A stretch of 64,000 nucleotides of DNA from Saccharothrix espanaensis DSM 44229 (GTDB lineage Bacteria > Actinomycetota > Actinomycetes > Mycobacteriales > Pseudonocardiaceae). Position 1 is the stretch's first letter. Each line of letters starts with the position of its first letter. This document shows, in pieces, positions 26,802-35,077 of the stretch. The position numbers and the translations under genes are program-made. Under the pieces are notes generated by a model, which had not been told where the DNA came from, did no database searches, and saw only the letters and a program-made list of their open reading frames with translations. Location of the stretch: positions 868,001 through 932,000 of the forward strand of contig NC_019673.1 of assembly GCF_000328705.1 (NCBI RefSeq), in the 5' to 3' direction.

Positions 26802-26918
26802 TCTGGACCCACGCCCTCCAACCACCGACCCGACCACCGACCCAACCGACGAACCGACCACCGACCACCGACCAACAACCGACCGACAGACGGACAGACC
26901 GACAGACGGACAGACCAG
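26802..26918. repeat. Simple-sequence intergenic repeats after marR-like gene
   Basis: Built of CGACC/CCACCGA and GACAGACGGACA words. The last part is two perfect 16-bp units (CCGACAGACGGACAGA) at 26883-26914. It lies between convergent genes and no protein is encoded. Confidence 0.7.
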
Positions 26919-27425
26919 CTAGGACGGCACGTCGTCCCACCGCGGATCGTCCTTCAACGCCTTGCGCCGCTGCTCCCGGAACACCCGGTCCAACTCGCCG
27001 CGCAGGAAGTCGCGCGTCGCGACCTCCCCCAGGGCCAGTCGCAACGCGGCGAGTTCCCGCGCCATGTACTCGGTGTCGGCCTTGGTCTGGGCGGCCCGCG
27101 CCCGGTCCTCCTCCAACGACACCCGGTCCCGGTCGTCCTGCCGGTTCTGGGCCAGCAGGATCAGCGGCGCGGCGTACGCGGCCTGCGTGGAGAACGCCAG
27201 GTTGAGCAGGATGAACGGGTACGGGTCCCACTGGAGGGACACCGCGACCAGGTTCAGCGTGATCCACACGATGACGAGCAGCGTCTGCCAGAACAGGAAC
27301 TTCCCGGTGCCGAGGAACCGGGCGAGGCGCTCGGAGAACCTGCCGAACGCCTCCGGGTCGAGCTCGAACCGGAACCGCCCCGGCTGACGCGGTTGGTCCA
27401 GTCGGCGGCGTGGCAGCTCAGGCAT
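26919..27425 (-). CDS. DUF1003 membrane protein (Rv1231c-like)
   Basis: 168 aa. Two membrane helices (FLFWQTLLVIVWITLNLVAV, about 43-62; FILLNLAFSTQAAYAAPLIL, about 70-90) match DUF1003. A charged coiled-coil C-terminus (NRQDDRDRVSLEEDRARAAQ... ) follows. Overlaps the end of the upstream MgtE-like gene by 8 nt, so it is co-expressed, as in mycobacteria. Function unknown; a Mg2+-related role is only suggested by context. Confidence 0.88.
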   Translation of the reverse strand: MPELPRRRLDQPRQPGRFRFELDPEAFGRFSERLARFLGTGKFLFWQTLLVIVWITLNLVAVSLQWDPYPFILLNLAFSTQAAYAAPLILLAQNRQDDRDRVSLEEDRARAAQTKADTEYMARELAALRLALGEVATRDFLRGELDRVFREQRRKALKDDPRWDDVPS

Positions 27426-28722
27426 GGGTCAGCCCCGTTTCCCGCCAGTTGTCCGGCAGCAGGTGGTCCAGCACGTCGTCGACGGTGACCGCGCCCACCA
27501 GGTGGTCCGACTCGTCCAAGACCGGCCCGCACACCAGGTTGTACGCGGCGAAGTACCTGGTCACGTCACTGAGCGACGCGTCCGGCGTCAACGTCGCCAG
27601 GTCGGTGTCCAGCACTCCGGCCACCAGGTCGGACGGCGGTTCGCGGAGCAGCCGTTGGATGTGCACGCACCCGAGGTACCGCCCGGTGGGCGTGGCGGTC
27701 GGCGGTCGGCACACGAACACCATGCTGGCCAACGCCGGCGTGAGGTCCGGGTTGCGCACGTGCGCCAGCGCCTCGGCCACCGTCGCGTCCGGCGCCAGCA
27801 CCACCGGTTCCGGGGTCATCAACCCGCCCGCGGTGTCGAAGTTGTACTCCAGCAGGCGTTTCACCGGGGCCGACTCCTCCGGTTCCATCAGGTCCAGCAG
27901 CCGGTCCTTGTCCCGCTCGGGCAGTTCGGCCAGCAGGTCGGCGGCGTCGTCGGGGTTCATCGCCTCCAGCACGTCCGCGGCGCGCTCCTCGTCCAGGTGC
28001 GCCAGCAGGTCCTTCTGGTCGTCCTCGGGCAGTTCCTCGATGACGTCGGCCAGCCGCTCGTCGTCCAGCGCCTCGGCCACCTCGTACCGCCGCTTCACCG
28101 GCAGGCTGTGCAGCGCCAGCGCCACGTCCGCCGCGCGCATGGTCTCGAAGATCGCCACCAGGTGCTGCGCGCCCTGGGGCTGCCCGGCGATCTCGGTCAC
28201 CGACAGCCCGGTCAGCTCCTCCCACCGCAGCACCTGCACCGGACCGCGCCGCGCGAGCCGGCCGGTGCGCTCCCGCACCGCGACCCGCGTCATCCGCCAG
28301 TCCCTGGTCCGGGTCGGTTCCATGGCCGCGTCGACCAGCACCGCGTCCTTCCCGCCGTCAACCCCACCTGCCCCACCTGCCCCACCGGCCCCGCCGCCCA
28401 CCGCGCTGTCCACGCGCACGCGGGCGTCGAGCAGTTCGCCGACGACGAGGACCTCGTTGGTGCGCTGGTGGAAGTGCCGCAGGTTGACCGACCCGGTGGC
28501 GAGCGTCACGGCGTTCGGCTCGATCGAGGTGACGCGCAGCATCGGCACGAAGATCCGCCGCCGGGTGGCCAGTTCCAGCACCAGACCCAGCACGCGCGGC
28601 GGCTGCCGGTCGACGCGCAACCCGATCACCAAGTCGCGAACCTTGCCGATGGATTCCCCGTCGGGCCCGAACACGGGCAGTCCGGCGAGCTGAGCGGCGA
28701 AAACCCTGTTCACGGCGACCAC
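27418..28722 (-). CDS. MgtE-N/CBS-domain protein lacking the channel (Rv1232c-like)
   Basis: 434 aa: a PRC-barrel-like N-terminus (AGLPVFGPDGESIGKVRDLV), a Gly/Ala linker (GGGAGGAGGAGGVDGG, about 108-123) and an MgtE N-terminal superhelical domain (about 185-290; ELPEDDQKDLLAHLDEERAA). A CBS pair follows at about 295-425 (MTPEPVVLAPDATVAEAL; GAVTVDDVLDHLLPDNW). The MgtE transmembrane channel is absent, so it cannot itself transport Mg2+. It may sense Mg2+ or nucleotide for the DUF1003 partner. GTG start with TAGCCT ending 6 nt upstream. Confidence 0.88.
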   Translation of the reverse strand: MVAVNRVFAAQLAGLPVFGPDGESIGKVRDLVIGLRVDRQPPRVLGLVLELATRRRIFVPMLRVTSIEPNAVTLATGSVNLRHFHQRTNEVLVVGELLDARVRVDSAVGGGAGGAGGAGGVDGGKDAVLVDAAMEPTRTRDWRMTRVAVRERTGRLARRGPVQVLRWEELTGLSVTEIAGQPQGAQHLVAIFETMRAADVALALHSLPVKRRYEVAEALDDERLADVIEELPEDDQKDLLAHLDEERAADVLEAMNPDDAADLLAELPERDKDRLLDLMEPEESAPVKRLLEYNFDTAGGLMTPEPVVLAPDATVAEALAHVRNPDLTPALASMVFVCRPPTATPTGRYLGCVHIQRLLREPPSDLVAGVLDTDLATLTPDASLSDVTRYFAAYNLVCGPVLDESDHLVGAVTVDDVLDHLLPDNWRETGLTHA

Positions 28723-28734
28723 CGGGCCAGGCTA

Positions 28735-28853
28735 ACCAAGGTCGCGCCCGGCCGCTCCACGCCTCGCTCGCGCCGCAGCTCGGATCACCGCTCGGACCGC
28801 GGCTTGCACCGCGCTCGGACCGCGCTCGGACCGTGGCCTGACCGCGGCGTAGA
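28735..28853. repeat. Short tandem repeat between MgtE-like and GNAT genes
   Basis: About four imperfect copies of GCTCGGACCGCG within 28786-28848, G/C-rich and gene-free. Confidence 0.5.
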
Positions 28854-29321
28854 TCACCCGGTGCCGGGCACGGCCTGGAGCAGGAGCGGCGACGAGGAGA
28901 AGCCGTGCCGTTCGTAAACCGACACCGCCCGCACGCTGGAGTGCACGGTCACCCGCTCGGCCCCGGACTCCGACGCGGCCACCAGCACCGCGTCGATCAA
29001 CTGCCCCCCGATCCCGTTGGACCTCTCCTCCGGCACCACGTACACGCACTGCACGTCCGCCGACACCCGCTCCACCGCACCGGGGTACGGCACCCGCGGA
29101 GTCAGCGCCAACCAGGCCATCCCCCGCACCCCTCCGCCCCGCAAAGCCACCCAGCACCGGTGCGATCCAAGGTGCTCCGCGGCCCACGCCGTGAAGCTCG
29201 TCACGAACTCGGCCAACCCCGTCGAAGGCGTCCCGTGCACCTCCTCCGCCCAGCGCCACCGCAGTTCGGCCACGGCGCTCATCCGATCCGGCCCGGCAGT
29301 CACGATCTCGACGGAATCCAC
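28854..29321 (-). CDS. GNAT-family N-acetyltransferase
   Basis: 155 aa with the acetyl-CoA motif A VYVVPEERSNGIGGQLIDAV (R/Q-x2-G-x-G/A form) and motif B VTVHSSVRAVSVYERHGF. Substrate unknown. Divergent from the phzF-like gene with 41 bp between starts. GTG start at 29321 without a clear ribosome site. Confidence 0.87.
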   Translation of the reverse strand: MDSVEIVTAGPDRMSAVAELRWRWAEEVHGTPSTGLAEFVTSFTAWAAEHLGSHRCWVALRGGGVRGMAWLALTPRVPYPGAVERVSADVQCVYVVPEERSNGIGGQLIDAVLVAASESGAERVTVHSSVRAVSVYERHGFSSSPLLLQAVPGTG

Positions 29322-29349
29322 GAACCCGATGATCCCGGCGAACCAGGTC

Positions 29350-29362
29350 TAGGGTCGAACCC
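29350..29362 (+). promoter_or_regulatory. Putative leaderless -10 box for phzF-like gene
   Basis: TAGGGT at 29350-29355 ends 7 nt before the GTG at 29363, with no Shine-Dalgarno sequence. Confidence 0.45.
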
Positions 29363-30205
29363 GTGCTGAACTACGACGTCTTGGACGTGTTCACCGACCG
29401 CCCCTTCGCCGGCAACCAGCTCGCGGTCGTGCACAACGCCGAGGAACTGTCCGACCGCCAGATGCAGGCCGTCGCGCAGGAGTTCGGCTACTCCGAGACG
29501 GCGTTCCCGCTGCCGCCCACCGATCCCGCCGCCGACTACCGGCTGCGCATCTTCACGCCGATCACCGAACTCCCGTTCGCGGGCCACCCCAGCATCGGCA
29601 CGGCCTGGCTGCTGGGGTCCACCGGCGGCCTGCCGCACGGCCCGGCGACCCAGCAGACCGCGCGCGGCCTGCACCGCGTGGTGCTCGACGCGGAACGGGC
29701 GACGCTGACCGGGGACGCCCCGGTCGTCGGCGACTACCTCGACGCGGGGCCGCTGGCCGGCGCGCTCGGCCTGTTCCGGTCGGACGTCTATCCGCACGCC
29801 GAGGCCGGGGTGGCGGGCGCGGGCCTGGACTTCACGTTCCTCCCGGTCCGCGCCGACGCCGTGACCCGGGCCGTGCCGCGCGCCGACCTCGCCGAGCACG
29901 TCGTCGGACGTGGCCTGGTGGCGGTGTCGTTCGTCGACGGCGCGGCGCACGTCCGGATGTTCCGGCGGACCGGGGGAGAAGACCCGGCCACCGGGTCCGC
30001 CGCCCTCGCGCTCGGCGTGTGGTTGGCCGACCGTGGGCTCCTGCACGGCGACGGCGAGCACAACATCACGGTGCGCCAAGGCGAAGAGCTGAGACGTCCC
30101 TCCACTTTGGACTGCACGGTGACGACGGTCGGCGGCGTCGCGACGCACGTGGCGGTCGGTGGCCGGGTCGTTCCGGTGGCGCACGGGCAGATCAGGGTGC
30201 CTTGA
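29363..30205 (+). CDS. PhzF-family epimerase/isomerase
   Basis: 280 aa with two similar hot-dog-like halves (DapF fold). The catalytic Glu lies in GYSETAFPLPP (about 45), and motifs are LPFAGHPSIGTAWLL and EDPATGSAALALGVWLAD. The family isomerises small ring compounds (e.g. DHHA in phenazine synthesis). No phenazine genes are present, so the substrate is unknown. Ends 10 bp before the convergent kinase gene. Confidence 0.9.
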   Translation: MLNYDVLDVFTDRPFAGNQLAVVHNAEELSDRQMQAVAQEFGYSETAFPLPPTDPAADYRLRIFTPITELPFAGHPSIGTAWLLGSTGGLPHGPATQQTARGLHRVVLDAERATLTGDAPVVGDYLDAGPLAGALGLFRSDVYPHAEAGVAGAGLDFTFLPVRADAVTRAVPRADLAEHVVGRGLVAVSFVDGAAHVRMFRRTGGEDPATGSAALALGVWLADRGLLHGDGEHNITVRQGEELRRPSTLDCTVTTVGGVATHVAVGGRVVPVAHGQIRVP

Positions 30206-30215
30206 GCCCTCCTGA

Positions 30216-31082
30216 TCAAGAGGTCTGCTGGATCAGAGCCCGCGCGATCACTTCGCTGAGCCCGGCCAGCTCGTGCTCACCGGCTTCCGTGCACCACAAC
30301 CAGTTGTCGACGGCCCGGTACAGCGTCCACAACCGGGTGCGTTCGGCGTCCAGCTCGCCGAGGTCGCACAGCGCGGCCATCCGGTCCAGCACGCCGCGCT
30401 CGCCCGCCACCTCGTCGGCCCGGTTCCACAGCAACGGGACCACGCCGAACTCCCGGTCCCCGGCGACCGGCTTCGGGTCGATCATCAGCCACGGCTCGCG
30501 GTCGGCGCGCAGCACGTTCTCGTAGTGCAGGTCCTGGTTGACCAGCGTGTTCCCGGCGGTGGCGGTCAGCTCGCGGCCCAGTTCGTCGGCCAGCCCGACG
30601 AACCGGTCGGGCACGATCCCGCCCAGGTTCGCGTTCTCCTCCGCCAGCCCGTCGACCGAGACGCGGCGGAACTGCGGCCCGGCGGGCAGGCGCAACCGGC
30701 GCAGCAGGCCGCCGGTGACCTCCAGGGCTTCCTCGATGGACGTGTCGAGCAGCGTCTGGGTGTGGTCGAGGCGTTCCAGCAGCAGCGCGCCGCGCTCGTC
30801 GTCGCTGTCCAGCAGGCGCACGACGCCGTCGCCGTTCCACGCCCTGAGCGCCAACGGTTCCTGCCGCGTCTCCTTGTCCAGCCAGGTCAGCTTGAGCACG
30901 GCTGCGGTGCCGTCCGCACGTCGCACCGGGAGCACCACGGCGACGTAGCCGTTCATCAGGTCGCCGTCCGGGGTCAGCTCCCAGCGGGCGCAGAACTCGG
31001 TGGCCAGTGCGGGCAGGGTGTCCCGCCACGCCAGTACGTCGTCGCCGTGGTCGATGGCGAAGTCCGGCGGAACGATGATCAC
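30216..31082 (-). CDS. Aminoglycoside/hydroxyurea 6-O-phosphotransferase family protein (APH(6)-like)
   Basis: 288 aa of protein-kinase-like fold. The phosphotransfer loop is NTLVNQDLHYENVLRA (about 190-205) and the metal-binding motif MIDPKPVAGD (about 213), both typical of streptomycin 6-kinase-type APH_6_hur proteins. The ATP-lysine region is AAVLKLTWLDKET. GTG 31082 has GAGGAGG 4 nt upstream. It could inactivate an aminoglycoside or phosphorylate an endogenous metabolite. No antibiotic cluster is visible nearby. Confidence 0.85.
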   Translation of the reverse strand: MIIVPPDFAIDHGDDVLAWRDTLPALATEFCARWELTPDGDLMNGYVAVVLPVRRADGTAAVLKLTWLDKETRQEPLALRAWNGDGVVRLLDSDDERGALLLERLDHTQTLLDTSIEEALEVTGGLLRRLRLPAGPQFRRVSVDGLAEENANLGGIVPDRFVGLADELGRELTATAGNTLVNQDLHYENVLRADREPWLMIDPKPVAGDREFGVVPLLWNRADEVAGERGVLDRMAALCDLGELDAERTRLWTLYRAVDNWLWCTEAGEHELAGLSEVIARALIQQTS

Positions 31083-31153
31083 GCGGCCTCCTCTGTGTTC
31101 CGTAGGCGTGCGGATTCTTGGGCGCGTGCGGCTGTGGGGGTGGAGGTAAAGGG

Positions 31154-31486
31154 TCAGAGTTCCAAGCGGTAGACGGAATCCCACACGGGAGTGGTGTTCA
31201 GCCGCGCGGTCCGCAGAGCGGTCGAGGTCTCGTCGTCGGGGGTGATCAGACGCGCGGTAGCGGAAACGGTGACCAGGTGGGAGTGCGTCGACGGCGAGCG
31301 CACGGTGAGCGTGCACGTCACGCCGTCTGACAGTCCGGGCACCCGTTGCTCGGACCCACCGACCGCGACCAGGACGGTGTCGTCCCGCCACAGCGCCCAC
31401 ACCAGGCGCGCGTCGTGCCCGGCGGGTGCGACCCACACCGCAGCGGCCTTGCGGAGGGCGTTGTCCAGCACTCGGGTGATCTCCAC
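31154..31486 (-). CDS. Hypothetical 110-aa protein
   Basis: A soluble, beta-strand-rich protein: MEITRVLDNALRKAAAVWVA then alternating strands (LVWALWRDDTVLVAVGG, TCTLTVRSPSTHSHLVTVSA). It resembles FMN-binding split-barrel proteins in strand pattern only; no motif confirms it. GTG 31486 follows a CAGGCT hexamer by 6 nt. It lies upstream of, on the same strand as, the APH-like kinase (71 bp gap). Confidence 0.6.
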   Translation of the reverse strand: MEITRVLDNALRKAAAVWVAPAGHDARLVWALWRDDTVLVAVGGSEQRVPGLSDGVTCTLTVRSPSTHSHLVTVSATARLITPDDETSTALRTARLNTTPVWDSVYRLEL

Positions 31487-31598
31487 CGGTTCAGCCTGCC
31501 ACGGCCTGTGAGCCGGGACTCACGAAATAGCGGCCGACCACCCCGCGTGCCACCCTTCGCAGAACGAGAGTTACCGGCCGGTACGAGGAGGTACCCCA

Positions 31599-32558
31599 GT
31601 GGTCGACCAGCAGCGTCCCCGTCGCTCGTGTCTGGCCGTGCCCGGATCGAGCCAGAAGATGATCGACAAGGCCCGCACGCTGCCCGCGGACCAGGTGTTC
31701 CTCGACTTGGAGGACGCCTGCGCGCCACTGGCCAAGCCCGGTGCCCGCAAGACGATCGTCGCGTCGCTGAACGAGGGCGACTGGGGTTCGCGGGCCAGGG
31801 TCGTCCGGGTCAACGACTGGACCACCGAGTGGACCTACCGGGACGTGACCGAGGTCGTGGAGGGCGCGGGCGCGAACCTGGACTGCATCATGCTGCCCAA
31901 GGTGCAGACCGCGGAGCAGGTGCACGCGCTGGACCTGCTGCTCACCCAGATCGAGAAGACCATGGGCTACGAGGTCGGCCGGATCGGCATCGAGGCGCAG
32001 ATCGAGAACGCGCTGGGCCTGATCAACGTCAACGCGATCGCCACCGCGTCACCGCGGGTCGAGACGATCATCTTCGGCCCGGCCGACTTCATGGCGTCGA
32101 TCAACATGAAGTCCCTGGTGGTCGGTGAGCAGCCGCCGGGCTACGACGTCGGCGACGCCTACCACTACATCCTGATGCAGATCCTGATGGCGGCGCGCGC
32201 CCACGACAAGCAGGCCATCGACGGGCCGTACCTGCAGATCCGCGACGTCGACGGCTTCAAGCGGGTCGCCGGCCGGTCGGCCGCGCTGGGCTTCGACGGC
32301 AAGTGGGTGCTGCACCCCGGCCAGATCGACGCGGCGAACGAGGTGTTCAGCCCGAAGCAGGAGGACTACGACCACGCCGAGAACATCCTCGACGCGTACG
32401 ACTACTACACGTCGGAGGCCGGCGGTCGGCGCGGCGCGGTCATGCTCGGTGACGAGATGATCGACGAGGCGTCGCGGAAGATGGCGCTGGTGATCTCGTC
32501 CAAGGGCCGTGCGGCGGGCATGTCCCGGACCGACGTGTGGGCTCCTCCGGCGGAGTAG
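31599..32558 (+). CDS. HpcH/HpaI (CitE-like) CoA ester lyase, malyl-CoA lyase type
   Basis: A 319-aa TIM barrel. Metal ligands are expected from the Glu of GIEAQIENALGLINV and the Asp of FGPADFMASI; the C-terminal part GKWVLHPGQIDAANEVFSP closely follows the pattern of L-malyl/beta-methylmalyl-CoA lyases (about 318 aa). The GTG start has AGGAGG 7 nt upstream. Taken with an acyl-CoA dehydrogenase (33.5 kb) and a mesaconyl-CoA-hydratase-like MaoC protein (47.9 kb), it suggests ethylmalonyl-CoA-pathway chemistry. Citramalyl-CoA lyase is an alternative. Confidence 0.87.
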   Translation: MVDQQRPRRSCLAVPGSSQKMIDKARTLPADQVFLDLEDACAPLAKPGARKTIVASLNEGDWGSRARVVRVNDWTTEWTYRDVTEVVEGAGANLDCIMLPKVQTAEQVHALDLLLTQIEKTMGYEVGRIGIEAQIENALGLINVNAIATASPRVETIIFGPADFMASINMKSLVVGEQPPGYDVGDAYHYILMQILMAARAHDKQAIDGPYLQIRDVDGFKRVAGRSAALGFDGKWVLHPGQIDAANEVFSPKQEDYDHAENILDAYDYYTSEAGGRRGAVMLGDEMIDEASRKMALVISSKGRAAGMSRTDVWAPPAE

Positions 32559-32665
32559 GTGGAGCAGGCGGAGTAGGCCGGGGAAGCGGAGTGAGCGGAG
32601 TAGGTGGAGCAGGTCGGGGAAGACGAGAAGTGGGAAAGCCGGGAAGGCGAGCCGGGAAAGAGTGA
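32548..32665 (+). repeat. Polypurine tandem repeat after CoA lyase gene
   Basis: G/A-rich on the plus strand. The word GGAGTAGGTGGAGCAGG occurs twice, with related GGAGTAGGCCGGGGAAG and GGAGTGAGC units. The first unit overlaps the lyase stop codon. No ORF; may form triplex or slipped structures. Confidence 0.6.
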
Positions 32666-32761
32666 CGGTAGGTGCCGGGGAGGCCGACACAAAGTGGCCT
32701 CCCCGGTGAGCATTCCCACAAATCGCCGGAGAAATTGGCGATCAAGGGGTGGGGCCTGTGC

Positions 32762-32941
32762 ATGGTGATTCCCATGTCACGTTCCCGTAATGCGAGGCCC
32801 CGGATACGGCTGTTCCGCCGGCGGCCCGCTGACGACCTGCTGGAGCGCAGTTTCCGCACCTGTCCCAGGTGCTCGACGGACGTCCACGTGTTCGCGGACG
32901 TCTGCCGGCACTGCGGTGGAGCGCTGGAACTCGGCGCGTAG
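32762..32941 (+). CDS. Small zinc-ribbon protein
   Basis: A 59-aa basic protein. The N-terminus is Arg-rich (SRSRNARPRIRLFRRRP), followed by CPRC-x10-CRHC, a four-Cys zinc ribbon at about 34-52. GGGGTGGGG lies upstream of ATG 32762; ATG 32774 is an alternative. Function unknown; likely nucleic-acid or protein binding. Confidence 0.65.
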   Translation: MVIPMSRSRNARPRIRLFRRRPADDLLERSFRTCPRCSTDVHVFADVCRHCGGALELGA

Positions 32942-33015
32942 ATCTCCGCGCGTTCGAACCCTCGCCACGACCCTCGCCACGGGCCTCGCGGGCGGTGGCG
33001 GAGAGCCTGTCTGGA

Positions 33016-33315
33016 TCAGGTGGTGAACGTGTAGGTCGTGTAGATGTCGTTGCCGTTCTTCACGATCCAGTAGACGGCCACGATCCACAGGATCACCGCG
33101 ATCAGACCGAGCAGCGTGAACACGACCCCGAGGACCAGTCCCGCGGTGGCCAGCCCCCGCCCGTCCTCGCCGGTGCGCTTGATCTGGTTGCGGGCGATGA
33201 TCCCGAGCACGATCCCGGCGGGGGCGAAGACGAATGCGCAGATCAGCGCGGCGATCGCCATCCCGTTGGTGCGCTTGGGCGGCGGGTAGTAGCCACCCTG
33301 CGGGTAGTAGGCCAT
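33016..33315 (-). CDS. DUF4190 membrane protein
   Basis: 99 aa: Tyr/Pro/Gly-rich N-terminus (MAYYPQGGYYPPPKRTNG), then two to three hydrophobic segments (AIAALICAFVFAPAGIVLGI; GLVLGVVFTLLGLIAVILWI) with the small polar NQIKRTGEDGRGLA loop typical of DUF4190. GAGGGGAAG lies 5 nt before the ATG. Function unknown. Confidence 0.85.
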   Translation of the reverse strand: MAYYPQGGYYPPPKRTNGMAIAALICAFVFAPAGIVLGIIARNQIKRTGEDGRGLATAGLVLGVVFTLLGLIAVILWIVAVYWIVKNGNDIYTTYTFTT

Positions 33316-33459
33316 GGAGCTTCCCCTCTAGGCGGTGGGGGCACAAGGTAACCCGCTGTTTCGGTTCAGCGGGTGGCGCGGAGCACCTTCGTGACGCGAA
33401 CGGGCGTTAACCCGGCCATACTCGCCGGTAACCTCGGGAGCTACGAAGGGATACCTGCG

Positions 33460-34671
33460 ATGGCGCGCCTGGCCCAGACCGCTGGACTCACCGACATCCA
33501 GGAGGAGATCCTCTCCACGGTCCGCACGTTCGTGGACAAGGAGATCATCCCGCACGCGCAGGCGCTCGAACACGGCGACACGTACCCGGCGGACATCGTC
33601 GAGGGCATGAAGGAGATGGGCCTGTTCGGGCTCACCATCCCGGAGGAGTTCGGCGGCCTCGGCGAGTCGCTGCTGACCTACGCGCTGGTGGTCGAGCAGA
33701 TCGCCCGCGGCTGGATGTCGGTGTCAGGCGTGATCAACACGCACTTCATCGTCGCGCACATGCTCAAGCAGCACGGGACCCCCGAGCAGAAGCAGAAGTA
33801 CCTGCCGCGCATGGCCACCGGCGAGGTGCGCGGCTCGTTCTCGATGTCCGAGCCGGAACTGGGGTCCGACGTGGCGGCCATCCGGACGCGCGCGACTCGG
33901 GCCGGGGGTGAAGCCGGCGCGGGTTCGTACGTGATCGACGGTCAGAAGATGTGGCTGACGAACGGCGGCACGTCGAACCTGACCGCGGTGCTGGTGAAGA
34001 CGGACGAAGGCGCGGAGAAGGCCCACCAGAACCTGACGGCGTTCCTGGTCGAGAAGCCCGAGGGGTACGGGGAGGTCCTGCCCGGCCTGACCATCCCGGG
34101 GAAGATCGACAAGATGGGGTACAAGGGCGTCGACACCACGGAGATGGTGTTCGACGGCTTCGCCATCGGTGCCGACCAGGTGCTGGGCGGGACGCCGGGC
34201 CAAGGCTTCCGGCACATGATGGACGGCGTCGAGGTCGGCCGGGTCAACGTGGCGGCGCGGGCGTGCGGGATCGCGCTGCGGTCGTTCGAGCTGGCGATCG
34301 AGTACGCCCAGCAGCGCAAGACGTTCGGGAAGCCGATCGTGGAGCACCAGGCGATCGCGTTCAAGCTCGCCGAAATGGCCACGAAGGTCGAAGCGGCCCA
34401 TTTGATGATGGTCAACGCGGCACGCTTGAAGGACTCCGGAGCGCGGAACGACGTCGAAGCGGGCATGGCGAAGTTGATCGCCTCGGAGTACTGCGCCGAA
34501 GTGACGCAGGAAGCGTTCCGCATTCACGGCGGGTACGGGTACTCGAAGGAGTACGAGATCGAGCGCCTGATGCGCGAAGCACCGTTCCTGTTGATCGGCG
34601 AGGGTACTAGCGAGATCCAGAAGACCATCATCAGCCGCGGCCTGCTGCGCGACTACCGGTCCCGAGGCTGA
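33460..34671 (+). CDS. Acyl-CoA dehydrogenase family protein
   Basis: 403 aa with the three ACAD domains: an N-terminal helical domain, a beta-barrel (SMSEPELGSDVAAI; MWLTNGGTSN) and the C-terminal helices. FAD/CoA motifs are RKTFGKPIVEHQAI and FRIHGGYGYSKEYEIERLMR; the putative catalytic Glu is in LIGEGTSEIQ. The start at ATG 33460 gives MARLAQTAGLTDIQEEI. The Streptomyces ccr/meaA cluster encodes a similar-sized acyl-CoA dehydrogenase beside CitE and MaoC proteins (from memory), so methylsuccinyl-CoA is a possible substrate. Confidence 0.88.
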   Translation: MARLAQTAGLTDIQEEILSTVRTFVDKEIIPHAQALEHGDTYPADIVEGMKEMGLFGLTIPEEFGGLGESLLTYALVVEQIARGWMSVSGVINTHFIVAHMLKQHGTPEQKQKYLPRMATGEVRGSFSMSEPELGSDVAAIRTRATRAGGEAGAGSYVIDGQKMWLTNGGTSNLTAVLVKTDEGAEKAHQNLTAFLVEKPEGYGEVLPGLTIPGKIDKMGYKGVDTTEMVFDGFAIGADQVLGGTPGQGFRHMMDGVEVGRVNVAARACGIALRSFELAIEYAQQRKTFGKPIVEHQAIAFKLAEMATKVEAAHLMMVNAARLKDSGARNDVEAGMAKLIASEYCAEVTQEAFRIHGGYGYSKEYEIERLMREAPFLLIGEGTSEIQKTIISRGLLRDYRSRG

Positions 34672-34722
34672 CCTGGCTCGGTCGCGTGCGACTGGCCCTG
34701 CGGGTTGCGCTCGGTTCGGCGC

Positions 34723-34910
34723 GTTCCGCCAGGTCGTACGGCTGAGGGCGTTTCGCAGGTCGTACGGCTGAGGGCGTTTCGCAGGGCGTGCGGCTTGGGA
34801 TGTTCCGTAGGTCGTGCTCGGCTTGGGGCGTTGCGCGGGTTGTACGGCGTGGGGGCGTTTCGCGGGTTGTACGGCGTGGGGCGTTTCGCAGGTCGTGCGA
34901 GGCGCGAGCG
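34723..34910 (+). repeat. Degenerate 26-28 bp tandem repeat, about seven units
   Basis: The unit approximates TTTCGCAGGTCGTACGGCTG plus AGGGCG. Units start near 34723, 34750, 34776, 34802, 34830, 34857 and 34883. Copies differ by a few substitutions and 1-2 bp indels. No protein-like reading frame. It lies directly before the repeat element's side module. Confidence 0.65.
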
Positions 34911-34943
34911 CGGGAGTCGCGTCGGCTGGATTGTCGGTGGGGC

Positions 34944-35077
34944 GTGGGATAATGGTGATCGGGGGCCGGCGGCCGCGCCTGGGTGGCGTTGCGGGTGGGT
35001 TGACCTGGGGGAACAAGCTAAAAGAGTCCTCGCCGGACGGGCGAGCCGCCAAGGATGACGGGCAGTGCGGTGGGCGT
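34944..35077 (+). repeat. Side module of the repeat element, copy 3
   Basis: Reverse-oriented equivalent of 24621-24824. GTGGGATAATGGTG, then a GGGGGCCGGCGGCCGCGC block, then about 60 bp of spacer, CTCGCCGGACGGGCGAG and CCGCCAAGGATGAC. Orientation is inverted relative to the 24.6-kb copy. Confidence 0.7.

Noticed and set aside
28735-28853. Upstream extension or leader gene in the MgtE/GNAT gap
   Set aside because: The frame is made of the GCTCGGACCGCG repeat only, without start signals.
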